NCBI GenBank assembly: GCA_964428895.1
Contig: CAYRZU010000041.1
Coordinates: 1-30,103, forward strand
Origin: HyVt-337 sp964428895
Lineage (GTDB): Bacteria > Planctomycetota > Phycisphaerae > SM23-33
Reading direction: 5' to 3'
DNA length: 30,103 bases
Under the pieces are notes generated by a model. It saw nothing but the letters and a program-made list of their open reading frames with translations, had not been told where the DNA came from and made no database searches. Positions 1 through 8,086 of this stretch are shown here, piece by piece (position 1 is the stretch's first letter; the number at the start of each line of letters is the position of its first letter). Made by a program: the position numbers and the translations under genes.

Positions 1-771
1 CGCCGCAAGAGCTTCGAAGCCGGCGGCGCTCGCTACAACTGGTGCGTGGTCAGCTACCAGGGAATCGCCAACCTGATCGACTCCCTCGCCGCCATCCGCC
101 AGTGCGTGTATGAAGACGAATCGATCAGCCGCGCCGAGTTGCTGGCCGCCCTGGCCGCCGATTTCGACGCCTACGAAGACGTCCGGCGAGAGCTGCTGGC
201 GGCCCCCAAGTTCGGCAACGACGACGACCGCGTAGACCTGCTCGGCGCCGACGTGATCGACTACGCCTGGCGTGAGCTCTACTCCTACCAGCCGCCGCGC
301 GGGGGGCGGTACCTGGCCAGTTGCATCCTGTTCGTCACCTACCAATGGGCGGGCGAGCCCATCGGCGCCACCCCCGACGGCCGCCACGCCGGCGAGCCGC
401 TGGCCGACTCGGTAGGCGCGTTCCAAGGCAACGACACGCACGGGCCCACCGCCCTGCTCAGTTCGGTGGCCAAGCTGCCCTTGCACATGGCGGTCGGCAC
501 GCCGGTACTGAACATTCGGCTGCAACGAGCGATCATGGATACCGACGAAGACCTGGCCAAAATCGTCTCCCTGGTTCGGGGGTTCTTCGCCCAGGGCGGC
601 ATGCAGGTACAGGTGTCGGTGCTAAACCGAGAGGAATTGCTGGCTGCCCAGGCCGAGCCCGAAAAGCACCATGACTTGCTGGTGCGGATCGGCGGGTACA
701 GCGAATACTTCTGCAACCTGTCCCCGCAGCTGCAGGAAACAGTCATCGAACGCACCGAGCACGGGGTCTAG
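1..771 (+). CDS. Glycyl-radical enzyme (pyruvate formate-lyase-like), C-terminal part, 5' truncated
   Basis: The reading frame is open from base 1, so the true start lies outside the window; the internal GTG at 46 is only the first start-type codon. The visible part covers the end of the PFL-like barrel and the glycyl-radical domain. It starts GARYNWCVVSYQGIANLIDS, contains the GATPDGRHAGEPLADS stretch typical of the PFL/glycerol-dehydratase superfamily, and ends with RIGGYSEYF followed by LSPQLQETVIERTEH. The radical glycine should be the second G of GGYS (codon 694-696). The active-site Cys region is upstream of the window, so pyruvate formate-lyase, diol/glycerol dehydratase, choline lyase or a decarboxylase cannot be told apart. 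The family is oxygen-sensitive and needs a radical-SAM activase, which is not seen here. The TAG stop interlocks with the stop of the convergent gene. Confidence 0.9.
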   Translation, partial: RRKSFEAGGARYNWCVVSYQGIANLIDSLAAIRQCVYEDESISRAELLAALAADFDAYEDVRRELLAAPKFGNDDDRVDLLGADVIDYAWRELYSYQPPRGGRYLASCILFVTYQWAGEPIGATPDGRHAGEPLADSVGAFQGNDTHGPTALLSSVAKLPLHMAVGTPVLNIRLQRAIMDTDEDLAKIVSLVRGFFAQGGMQVQVSVLNREELLAAQAEPEKHHDLLVRIGGYSEYFCNLSPQLQETVIERTEHGV

Positions 772-1544
772 CTCAGCCCCATCGCCACCAGGTTCCGGTA
801 GCTGATCTCCAGGCTCTCCAGCGGCGAACGGTCGTAGCAGTCATCCTGCTCGATGAACGCAACCTCACAGCCACCGGCGGCGCTAGCGCTGATGATGGCG
901 GGCCAATCGAGGTTGCCCTCGCCGATTTCGGCAAAGCGGGCCTCGCCGTCGAAGATGACCATGTCCTTGAAATGAATGACCGGGATTCGCCCGGCGCATC
1001 GGGCCAGCCACTTGGCGGGGTCGCCGCCGCCGGCCTGGACCCAGTAGGTGTCGATCTCGGCCTTGAGATGGTCGGCCGGGATTTCCTCGTAGAGCGCCTC
1101 CAACCACGTTCGGCCGTCCGGCAGCTTGAACAGCTCCACGTGGTGATTGTGGTAGGAGAAGTCCATCCCCTCGGCCGCCAATTTCGGGGCGATCTCGGCC
1201 AATTCCTGGCCGAACTGCTTGATGCCGTCCAGGGACCCGTACTTGCCCTGGTCGATCCCGCCCACCGCCGTATGCGGATTGCCCCACAGTTTGTTGGTGG
1301 CGATGACCGTGTCCAGATCGTTGACGAAGCTGTCCCAACCCATGTGGGTGGCGCGGCAGGTCAGTTGGTTGTCCGCCAACATCTTGGCCACGTCATTTCG
1401 GTCGATGTCGGCGCCAATGGCGGAGACCTGCACCGTGGTGTAGCCGATCTTGGCGACGGCTTGAAGCACCTCCGCCAGGCCCTGGGGGGTTTGGGTCAGG
1501 GCGTTACACGTGTACAGTTGGGCGCCGATGACGGGCTTGGCCAT
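768..1544 (-). CDS. Sugar phosphate isomerase/epimerase-like TIM-barrel protein
   Basis: This 258-aa protein belongs to the xylose-isomerase-like / AP-endonuclease-2 TIM-barrel superfamily (IolE, hydroxypyruvate isomerase and similar). Visible hallmarks are an N-terminal strand MAKPVIGAQLYT, the YHNHHVEL metal-site strand, EIDTYWVQAGG, VIHFKDM, EIGEGNLDW and IEQDD; the conserved Glu/Asp/His/Glu positions for a divalent metal appear intact. The ATG at 1544 is chosen over an in-frame upstream start because AAAGGA lies a few bases before it and the family alignment begins here. It sits 16 nt after the upstream membrane-protein gene on the same strand. Substrate cannot be told from sequence. Its TAG stop overlaps the stop of the convergent glycyl-radical gene. 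Confidence 0.85.
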   Translation of the reverse strand: MAKPVIGAQLYTCNALTQTPQGLAEVLQAVAKIGYTTVQVSAIGADIDRNDVAKMLADNQLTCRATHMGWDSFVNDLDTVIATNKLWGNPHTAVGGIDQGKYGSLDGIKQFGQELAEIAPKLAAEGMDFSYHNHHVELFKLPDGRTWLEALYEEIPADHLKAEIDTYWVQAGGGDPAKWLARCAGRIPVIHFKDMVIFDGEARFAEIGEGNLDWPAIISASAAGGCEVAFIEQDDCYDRSPLESLEISYRNLVAMGLS

Positions 1545-1560
1545 GAGGGGTCCTTTCGGG

Positions 1561-2631
1561 TCACTTCGTCGAATCGGCCTCGGCGGCCTCGGCCATGTGT
1601 TCGACAATCTTCGCTTCGTGCAGACGAATACTGATCAGGTAGCCGATCGCGGCGCCGGCGCCACCGGCGGCCAGCCAATCGATGGGCAAGGCTCGGGCCT
1701 TCCCGGGGATCCGCTCAAGGATGTCCGTGGGGATCCTCGGGTCCAGCGTCTCGCTGGCCAACATCCCCAGCCCACAGGCGCCCAGGCCTATCAGGGCCGG
1801 CATGAGCCAATAGATCACGCTGCACCCGGACGGAAAAACGTAATGGGCGATCAACGAGGCCACCAGGAAGCTACCGAACACCGCGAACAGTAGTTGACGC
1901 CGCTGGTCCGATTGCAGCAGCACCCCCAGTAGCACTAGGGCAATGACCAGCGTCATCGCGGCGCCGGCGGCCCGGTTCCGCAGTCCCAGGGCGCGGGCCT
2001 TGGCCGAAGTGTCCGGTTGCGACGACCGCCTGAACACGCTGGCCGGCCCCCACAGCAACATCGCCAGCGTCGGGCTTCTATCGAACAGGGGTAGCTGACC
2101 TAACCGAGCCCGGTCCACTTCCGGCCAGGCCGAGACCGGCACATCCACGCACGTCAATGGCGACCGCCACGCCCACGATCCGGCCAGCGGCGTCACCGCG
2201 CGGCGCACACAATCGGCCACAATCACGGCGATCACAATCACCACCACCGTCGCTGCCAGTTCCACGCCCAAGGCAACGTAGAAGCCCCCCACGTCCGCAT
2301 AGTGCGGCCACAGCAGCGTCCGGATGGGGGTCGAAAACGCGCTGACCCCGGCCAGGCCCGCCAGCAGGGCCACCACCGCCCCTTCCGGGCGGGCAAACAC
2401 CATCACCGCGCCGCACAGCGCCGCCAGGGCAACCGTCCCGCCCGCAAAGGCGGCAAATCGCCCCCCCCCGCCGTCGACCAGGAACGACATGGCAGCCTGA
2501 GGGTCCGGCCCTCGCAACAGCGGCGCCGCCAGGTAGAACACGCCCGCCAAAGCCGCCACCGCCACCAGTTCCACCAGCAACTTTTCGGTAAGGAAACGGC
2601 GTCGGAGCTGTCGGGATACTTGTTGGTCCAT
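1561..2631 (-). CDS. Multipass integral membrane protein, unknown function
   Basis: I do not recognise this protein. From ATG 2631 it is 356 aa; an alternative ATG at 2649 adds six residues but lacks a Shine-Dalgarno, whereas GAGG precedes 2631 closely. The chain has about eight hydrophobic segments: near the N-terminus (LLVELVAVAALAGVFYLAA), two Ala-rich helices before residue 100, a long one around VVVIVIAVIVADCV, then, after a hydrophilic loop rich in Arg/Asp, four more towards the C-terminus, ending in a charged tail KIVEHMAEAAEADSTK. No catalytic motif is visible. It is probably co-transcribed with the downstream TIM-barrel gene (16 nt gap) and is divergent from pta. Confidence 0.7.
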   Translation of the reverse strand: MDQQVSRQLRRRFLTEKLLVELVAVAALAGVFYLAAPLLRGPDPQAAMSFLVDGGGGRFAAFAGGTVALAALCGAVMVFARPEGAVVALLAGLAGVSAFSTPIRTLLWPHYADVGGFYVALGVELAATVVVIVIAVIVADCVRRAVTPLAGSWAWRSPLTCVDVPVSAWPEVDRARLGQLPLFDRSPTLAMLLWGPASVFRRSSQPDTSAKARALGLRNRAAGAAMTLVIALVLLGVLLQSDQRRQLLFAVFGSFLVASLIAHYVFPSGCSVIYWLMPALIGLGACGLGMLASETLDPRIPTDILERIPGKARALPIDWLAAGGAGAAIGYLISIRLHEAKIVEHMAEAAEADSTK

Positions 2632-2793
2632 CGGGGCCTCGACATCCATGAAGGCGGTCGCTATGATCGCCCTTTTGCCTTAGGTTCACGGCTCACGTGG
2701 CCGAATCTTACGGTGACAGCTACGGGCATGCAACGAAACGTCCGGTGCGCCCCGGCCAACCCAAGGCAAACCGACAATCCCAAGAGAGTGCCG

Positions 2794-3816
2794 ATGACCC
2801 TCGAAGCGCACCCTGTTATCAAGAAGATCGCCGATCGCGCCCGCCAGGCCGGCAAGCGCATCGTCTTGCCGGAAAGCCAAGACCCCCGCGTCCTGCGGGC
2901 CGCCCGGCAGATCACCGACCTCGGCTACGCTCAGATCGTGCTGGAGGGTGAGGAAGAGCACGTGGCCGCTACCGCCGACGAGGCCGCCGTGAGCCTGGAT
3001 GGCATTGACGTGGTCAATCAATACACTGATGAGAATCGCGACCGGTACGTTCACCAGCTTCACGAGCGCCGCAAGCACAAGGGCATGAGCCTCAACGACG
3101 CCGAGAAGCTGCTCAGCCGCCCGGTGTACTACGCGGCCATGATGGTGGGGGACGGCTTCGTTGACGGCATGGTCTCCGGCAGCATCTGTCCCACCCGCGA
3201 TACCGTCCGGGCGGCGCTGTTCGGGGTGGGTGTCGCCGAAGGCAACAAGACCGTCAGCTCGTGCAGCATTATGCTGACGATCGTTCCCGAGATCGGCGTG
3301 GAGGGCGCCATCATCTTCGGCGACACCGGCGTGATGCCCGAGCCCAACAGCGAACAGTTGGCCGACATCGCCCTGGCCTCCGCCGACGCCTGCCGCAATC
3401 TGCTGGACACCGAACCGTACGTGGCCATGCTGAGTTTCTCCAGCAAGGGCTCGGCCTACAGCCCGGCCGTCCAGAAGGTCCTGGACGCTACGCGTATCGC
3501 CCAGGAACGCCGCCCCGACCTGAAGCTGGACGGCGAACTGCAGGCCGACGCCGCCCTGATTCCCGAAGTGGCCGAGCGCAAGGCCAAGGGCTCGCCCGTA
3601 GCCGGCAGGGCCAACACCCTGGTCGTGCCGGACCTATCCTGCGGGAACATCGGCTACAAGCTCGTCGAGCGACTGGGCCGGGCCACCGCACTGGGTCCAC
3701 TGCTGACGGGCCTGAAACACCCCGTCAACGACCTATCCCGCGGTTGCAGCGTGGAAGACATCGTCCTGATCACGGCCGTCACCGCCGTTCAGGCTATTCG
3801 ATACGACAGCGAGTAA
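2794..3816 (+). CDS. pta: Phosphate acetyltransferase
   Basis: The 340-aa protein matches the short, single-domain Pta/Ptb family that interconverts acetyl-CoA plus phosphate and acetyl phosphate plus CoA. Visible signatures are RIVLPESQDPRVLRAA near residue 22, VSGSICPTRDTVRAAL near 127, FGDTGVMPEPNSEQLA near 175, and PVNDLSRGCSVEDIV at 310-324. Ser315, Arg316 and Asp322 correspond to the catalytic or CoA-site residues described in Methanosarcina Pta; Arg135 in PTRDT is another conserved Arg. The frame is open far upstream, but family homology begins at ATG 2794, which has AGAGAG before it. No acetate kinase is adjacent. A phosphotransbutyrylase is the alternative. With the nearby glycyl-radical enzyme it fits fermentative acyl-CoA metabolism (inference). 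Confidence 0.92.
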   Translation: MTLEAHPVIKKIADRARQAGKRIVLPESQDPRVLRAARQITDLGYAQIVLEGEEEHVAATADEAAVSLDGIDVVNQYTDENRDRYVHQLHERRKHKGMSLNDAEKLLSRPVYYAAMMVGDGFVDGMVSGSICPTRDTVRAALFGVGVAEGNKTVSSCSIMLTIVPEIGVEGAIIFGDTGVMPEPNSEQLADIALASADACRNLLDTEPYVAMLSFSSKGSAYSPAVQKVLDATRIAQERRPDLKLDGELQADAALIPEVAERKAKGSPVAGRANTLVVPDLSCGNIGYKLVERLGRATALGPLLTGLKHPVNDLSRGCSVEDIVLITAVTAVQAIRYDSE

Positions 3817-3835
3817 CGCCCACGGGAGCCCCATC

Positions 3836-4243
3836 GTGAGTTGCTACGAGGCATCGGTACAGCAGGCATTCACCGCCGCTCACTCGCTTCCCCTGCCGAC
3901 CGGCGGGCGCGAGCCGTCTCATAAGCATACCTGGGTCATCACCGCCACCTTCCGCGCCCGTCAGCTCGATGACACCATGGCCGTGGTGATCGATTTTGTG
4001 GCCGTCCAGGCGGCGTTGAAAGCCATCGCCGCCGACTTGGAGGGCGGCGACCTGAACAATCAGGAGGCCTTTATCGACGGGCGGGCCTCTGCCGAGCGCG
4101 TGGCCGAACTGGTCGCGGGCCTCCTGGCCGATCAACTGTCGGGCCTGCTGACCGGGCCCGATGACCAGGGCCCGTGGCTACATTGTGTCGAAGTGACCGA
4201 GGCCCCCGGATGCGCCGCGGCGTTTCTGCCCCACCGCCCCTGA
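3836..4243 (+). CDS. QueD/6-pyruvoyl-tetrahydropterin synthase-like protein, catalytic residues replaced
   Basis: This 135-aa protein has the T-fold layout of the PTPS/QueD family: the N-terminal zinc His in FTAAHSL (H16), the paired HxH ligands in SHKHTW (H29, H31), the VVIDFVAVQ strand, the DLNN turn near 72-75, and the VEVTEAP segment with the conserved Glu (E122). Two catalytic residues are absent: the Cys normally four residues before the first His of HGH is Arg25, and the His of the LDHxxLN motif is Gly70. Zinc binding should survive, but the usual PTPS or 6-carboxytetrahydropterin synthase chemistry is doubtful. Start is GTG 3836 with GGGAG upstream, 19 nt after pta, so probably in one operon. 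No queC, queE or queF is present nearby. Confidence 0.75.
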   Translation: MSCYEASVQQAFTAAHSLPLPTGGREPSHKHTWVITATFRARQLDDTMAVVIDFVAVQAALKAIAADLEGGDLNNQEAFIDGRASAERVAELVAGLLADQLSGLLTGPDDQGPWLHCVEVTEAPGCAAAFLPHRP

Positions 4244-4262
4244 CGCCCGCCCCGGGGGGTGC

Positions 4263-4292
4263 TTGACCGCCCCGACAGACTTTGCCTACGAT
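4263..4292 (+). promoter_or_regulatory. Sigma70-like promoter before mcsA
   Basis: TTGACC (4263-4268) and TACGAT (4287-4292) are separated by 18 bp. The predicted transcription start falls within about two bases of the mcsA ATG at 4301, and no Shine-Dalgarno is visible, so the mRNA may be leaderless. The match is by eye only. Confidence 0.45.
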
Positions 4293-4300
4293 AGACACCC

Positions 4301-4792
4301 ATGAAGCATAAGTGCGACAGATGCGACAAGCCCGCCACGGTGCACCTGACGGATATCTCTGAAGCCGGCGAGAAAGTGGTCAAGCACCTCTGCGCCGACT
4401 GCGCCGCTGGGGAAGGCATTGAAATCAAAGCCAACGTGCCGATCGGCCAGTTGCTGGAGGACTTCATCCAGTCGGCCACGTCGATCGAGCCGGTGCCGAG
4501 CCTGACCTGCGACGTCTGCGGCATGACCTTCGCCGAATTCCACCACGAAGGTCGCCTGGGCTGTCCGCACGACTACGACGCCTTTGGCGAACCACTGGCG
4601 GCCATGTTGGCCGGCACGCACGAGGGCGCCACCGAACACCTGGGCAAGGTCCCCCATCGCGCCGGGGGCGACCAGCAGAAGCAAACCGCCATCCTGCGGC
4701 TGCGGGCCGAACTCAAGCAGGTCATCGGGGCCGAGGACTACGAGCGCGCCGCCGTCTTGCGCGATCAGATTCACGAGTTGGAGGAGCTATGA
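4301..4792 (+). CDS. mcsA: McsA-like zinc-binding activator of protein arginine kinase (UVR motif)
   Basis: The 163-aa protein has the McsA plan: zinc-binding Cys pairs C5-C8, C31-C34 and C70-C73, a fourth site reading CPHD (C88, H90, D91) in place of a full CxxC, and a C-terminal UVR coiled-coil motif (about 129-163, ending AVLRDQIHELEEL). In Firmicutes McsA binds and activates the arginine kinase McsB and links it to ClpC proteolysis and metal or oxidative stress. The stop overlaps the mcsB start by 4 nt, implying translational coupling and strongly supporting the pairing. No ctsR or clpC follows, unlike the Bacillus operon. The ATG at 4301 has no clear ribosome-binding site. Confidence 0.88.
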   Translation: MKHKCDRCDKPATVHLTDISEAGEKVVKHLCADCAAGEGIEIKANVPIGQLLEDFIQSATSIEPVPSLTCDVCGMTFAEFHHEGRLGCPHDYDAFGEPLAAMLAGTHEGATEHLGKVPHRAGGDQQKQTAILRLRAELKQVIGAEDYERAAVLRDQIHELEEL

Positions 4793-5847
4793 AGCTCGCC
4801 GATCTGGCGCAACGAACGGCCGAATGGCTGCGGACCGACGAAGAGGCCCAATCCGTCGCGATTTCTTCCCGCGTGCGGCTGGCCCGTAATCTGGCCGGCA
4901 TGCCGTTCTTGGCCCGTTGCACCGAAAGCCAGCAGGCCGAACTCGAACAGCGCCTCCGCGACCACATCGCCTCGCCCGAGATCCTGGGGGACAGTTTCTA
5001 CGTGGACCTCGCCGCGGCCGGCGACCTCGACCTCGAACTGCTCGTCGAACGTCACCTGATCAGCCGCCATCACGCCGACGCCGACTGCCCGCGCGGCGTG
5101 GCCGTCAGCAACGACGAAACCGTCGCCATCATGATCAACGAGGAAGACCACGTCCGCATGCAGGTGCTGCGAAGTGGCGTGCGCCTCAACGAGGCGATGG
5201 AACAGATCAACCGCATCGACGATCTTCTGGAGCAGCAGTTGGACTGGGCCTTCCACGGCCAATACGGCTATCTGACGGCCTGCCCGACCAACGTCGGCAC
5301 GGGACTACGGATTTCTGTGATGCTTCATTTGCCGGCGCTGCGCCTGACAGGCGAGTTCCAAAAAGCGTTCCAAGCCGCTCGCGACATGCACCAAGTCTTT
5401 CGCGGCCTGTACGGCGAGGGGACGGAGGCCTCGGGCGACTTTTTCCAACTGTCCAACCAGACCACGCTGGGCAAGACCGAAGCGCAGATCGTCTCGGAGT
5501 TCACCCAGCAGATTCTGCCCGGGTTCATTCAGTACGAACTTCGCGCCCGCGAGGTCCTGGCGCACAGCCCGGAACGAGCGGGGCTCGAGGACAAGATATT
5601 CCGCGCCGTGGCCATGCTGCAATCGGCCCGGCGGATCGGCAGCGTGGAGATGATGGACCACCTGTCGTTGGTGCGGCTGGGCGTAAATCTGGGTCAGATC
5701 ACCAACATCCCCCTCGAAACCATCAACGAATTGTTCCTGTTGGCCCAGCCGGCGCACCTCCAACAGGTGGCCGGCCATCAGATTCCATCCAAACAGCGCG
5801 CCGAGATGCGGGCGACGCTGATCCGAGATCGCCTGGGCATGGGCTAG
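4789..5847 (+). CDS. mcsB: Protein-arginine kinase McsB
   Basis: The 352-aa protein belongs to the guanido-phosphotransferase family and phosphorylates arginines on proteins, which in Bacillus marks them for ClpCP. Diagnostic motifs are SSRVRLARN (26-34, phosphate/substrate entry), NEEDHVR (117-123, containing the catalytic-Glu loop) and CPTNVGTGLR (165-174, the reactive-Cys loop), followed by an Arg-containing ATP-site region around RISVMLHLPAL. The length fits family members. The allosteric phospho-arginine motif known as RDxxRA in Firmicutes McsB appears here as RAEMRA (337-342), so the Asp is lost. The start overlaps the mcsA stop (ATGA). The stop TAG interlocks with the stop of the convergent membrane-protein gene. 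Confidence 0.93.
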   Translation: MKLADLAQRTAEWLRTDEEAQSVAISSRVRLARNLAGMPFLARCTESQQAELEQRLRDHIASPEILGDSFYVDLAAAGDLDLELLVERHLISRHHADADCPRGVAVSNDETVAIMINEEDHVRMQVLRSGVRLNEAMEQINRIDDLLEQQLDWAFHGQYGYLTACPTNVGTGLRISVMLHLPALRLTGEFQKAFQAARDMHQVFRGLYGEGTEASGDFFQLSNQTTLGKTEAQIVSEFTQQILPGFIQYELRAREVLAHSPERAGLEDKIFRAVAMLQSARRIGSVEMMDHLSLVRLGVNLGQITNIPLETINELFLLAQPAHLQQVAGHQIPSKQRAEMRATLIRDRLGMG

Positions 5848-7289
5848 TCGCCGGGCTTGCCGGCGGGCCTTGTCAACGTCGCCAGCATCACCCCGTAGGC
5901 CAGCAACACCACGTAGAGAATCGTCAGCAGCAGGCCCGATTGTTCGGAAATCGCCAGCAGCGGGTAGGCCACACAGAAGATCATGAACAGCCCGATGGGC
6001 GCCCATCGGCACAGGCCGCGATAGCTGCCCAGTTGCACGAACGCCACCAGCGACGTCAACGCCACGCCCGCAATCACCATCCCGCCGACCAGCCCCGGCG
6101 CGTAATCGCCGATATGGGCCATCAACAGGTAGTACAAGTGATAGGCCAACGCCAGCAGCACCAAGGCCACGAGGCGAATGGCTTCCCCTCGGGCCAGGAT
6201 CGTTGCGATCACGAGCGTTAGCAGCAGCACCAGTCCCCACGGGGCGGCCGCCAGGGCTTTGGCCACGTGGTAACCGGCCTGTTGCGGCTCGGGAACGATC
6301 AGCCCCATCCCCAGGCGCGTAACGGCGCGCTTCATCTCCCAGGTCAGAATCGTGTCGGATCCGTCGGCGACGACCCGCGTCGGCGTCATGCAGCCGATGG
6401 GGTAGTCCAACTCGTCGGCCCCGATGCCCTTGCAGACCATCTGCACGCGGTAGTTGGATAGTTCCCGCCCCGAGCCCGGCTCGAACCGCAAGTGGGCCAG
6501 TCCGCGGCTGCGATAGCGAACGGTCACCGCCCGAGAGACGCCCGGCGCCATATCAATTCGCCAGCGAACCGAGTCGCCGGACATTTCCAGCGGCCGACGG
6601 TACGGCTTGCCGTCGACTTCGATGGCCAGGTCGTCCACCAGTCCCTGGCGGCGCGGCAAGGGGAAGTCCAGCACGGCCTCAAGTTTCCGGCCACTGAAGT
6701 TCTCCAGCCGATAGCTGAAGCGGCAGGTGGTGTCGAAGCCCGGATACTTGGCCCCACCTTTGGTCCGGTAATTCAGGCTGAGGTCGATCAAGTGATCGGC
6801 CCAGATCACCGGATTGCCCGCAACGGTATGGGTCTTCTTTTCCTTGCGGTACCCCACCGGCTGGGTGCTGGCGGCGAGCTTGTCCGGGTCGATCTCCATG
6901 CGGTCCTTGTTGTAGTAGTGCTCGGTGTAGTACACGAGCTTGGCGTTCAGTTCGTTCTGGACGTGCGGGCGCCCCCAGATGGTCTCCACCGCGTCGTAGT
7001 TGCGCTGGGTGACCCCGCCCCGCTGCCGTTCGAACTCGATGGACTGAAACGACAAGTGCGCCGCCAAGGCGGCCACCGCCGCCAGACCGATCAGCACCTT
7101 GACCACCGCGCCGGACGCCTGCCCCAGCAGCGTCAGCCAACTATCGCCGCTCGTGCCGCGTCGGCGCAGCCACACCACCAGTTGATAGGCCACCACCGCC
7201 AGGATCAGCACCAACAGCACGCCCAGGGCGATCTTCTGCACGGGCTTGTCCTGGACTTTTCCCAGTAGCTTGGACAGGTAGTAGAACAT
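5844..7289 (-). CDS. Large membrane protein with periplasmic beta domain, CreD-like topology
   Basis: The 481-aa protein has two N-terminal TM helices (about 20-40 and 60-85), a roughly 250-residue hydrophilic, strand-rich domain containing FSYRLENFSGRKLEAVLDFPL and repeated RYRS-type strands, then about six TM helices from residue 345 onward. The tail FMIFCVAYPLLAISEQSG ... YGVMLATLTRP resembles the C-terminus of inner-membrane protein CreD, though the two-helix N-terminus and overall similarity are only suggestive. Function unknown. ATG 7289 has AAAGGA eight bases upstream. It lies 104 nt after plsY on the same strand and may be the last gene of that run. Confidence 0.6.
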   Translation of the reverse strand: MFYYLSKLLGKVQDKPVQKIALGVLLVLILAVVAYQLVVWLRRRGTSGDSWLTLLGQASGAVVKVLIGLAAVAALAAHLSFQSIEFERQRGGVTQRNYDAVETIWGRPHVQNELNAKLVYYTEHYYNKDRMEIDPDKLAASTQPVGYRKEKKTHTVAGNPVIWADHLIDLSLNYRTKGGAKYPGFDTTCRFSYRLENFSGRKLEAVLDFPLPRRQGLVDDLAIEVDGKPYRRPLEMSGDSVRWRIDMAPGVSRAVTVRYRSRGLAHLRFEPGSGRELSNYRVQMVCKGIGADELDYPIGCMTPTRVVADGSDTILTWEMKRAVTRLGMGLIVPEPQQAGYHVAKALAAAPWGLVLLLTLVIATILARGEAIRLVALVLLALAYHLYYLLMAHIGDYAPGLVGGMVIAGVALTSLVAFVQLGSYRGLCRWAPIGLFMIFCVAYPLLAISEQSGLLLTILYVVLLAYGVMLATLTRPAGKPGD

Positions 7290-7393
7290 GGTCCGTATCC
7301 TTTCGCGTCCTGACGTTCCGTCGCAACCGGCCCCTTGGCCGCGCCATACTCACCGCCGCTATCTTGCCCCGCCGGGGCCCCCTCCGCAAGGGC

Positions 7394-8086
7394 CTAGGGG
7401 TCCTTGGCCTTGGGCGCATCGGTGAATTTGGCTTCCGTGCCGGCCAGCAGGCGGGCGATGTTGCTGTGGTGACGGGCGGTGATCAGCAGCCCGATGGCCA
7501 GGCAGAACAGCGCCAGCGGCCACAGCGCAATCACACCGTCCCATCCGTGCGTCAGACATATCCAACCGACGAACAGCGGGCCCATCGCCAGGGAGCCCAG
7601 AATACTGGCCAAGGAGATATAACGGGTCAGCCAGGTCAGCAGAATCCACAGCCCAAACGCAGCCAGACCCGGCACGGTGCAATAGGGCCACATCCCCAGT
7701 ACTACGCCCAAACCGGTCGCCACGCCCTTACCACCCCGAAACCGCAACCAGAACGGAAAGACATGGCCCAGGATGGCCGCAAAGGCCACCACCAGCCACG
7801 CCGCCTGCATCGTGGCGCTGGGGAGGTCACCTGAGAACTTCGTCAGCAATCCCCCGGCCGCGAACACCGGCCCAAAGCCTTTCAGCACGTCCAGGATGAA
7901 GCACAGCAACCCCCACTTAAAGCCGATCACCCTCGCCACGTTGGTGGCGCCCACGTTGCCGCTGCCGTGATCGCGCAGGTTCACTTTATGCGCCCGGGCG
8001 ATGAGCACGGCGAAGCTTGTCGCCCCAATCACGTAGGCCGCCAACGGAAACAGACCAAACATCACCACGGGATGATCCATGCTCAT
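7394..8086 (-). CDS. plsY: Glycerol-3-phosphate acyltransferase PlsY
   Basis: The 230-aa multipass protein matches PlsY, which transfers an acyl group from acyl-phosphate to glycerol-3-phosphate in the first step of phospholipid synthesis in the inner membrane. All three conserved cytoplasmic-loop motifs are visible: GSGNVGATNVAR near residue 42, GHVFPFWLRFRGGKGVATG near 107, and HHSNIARLLAGTE near 206. Length is slightly above the usual about 200 residues because of a small insertion after the second TM helix. The start overlaps the stop of the upstream glycosyltransferase by 4 nt (ATGA), so it is translationally coupled to the LPS-core genes. A second in-frame ATG two codons in is also possible. 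Confidence 0.95.
   Translation of the reverse strand: MSMDHPVVMFGLFPLAAYVIGATSFAVLIARAHKVNLRDHGSGNVGATNVARVIGFKWGLLCFILDVLKGFGPVFAAGGLLTKFSGDLPSATMQAAWLVVAFAAILGHVFPFWLRFRGGKGVATGLGVVLGMWPYCTVPGLAAFGLWILLTWLTRYISLASILGSLAMGPLFVGWICLTHGWDGVIALWPLALFCLAIGLLITARHHSNIARLLAGTEAKFTDAPKAKDP

Noticed and set aside
972..1634. 220-aa plus-strand frame within the TIM-barrel gene
   Set aside because: Shadow of the minus-strand gene, which has intact metal-site motifs.
2302..2793. A long upstream extension of the pta reading frame
   Set aside because: It is antisense to the membrane-protein gene, low-complexity Arg/Pro/Gln-rich, and Pta homology starts at ATG 2794, which has its own ribosome-binding site.
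5844..7289. Firm naming of the 481-aa protein as CreD
   Set aside because: Only the C-terminal helices and general topology resemble CreD; no adjacent CreBC two-component genes are present.
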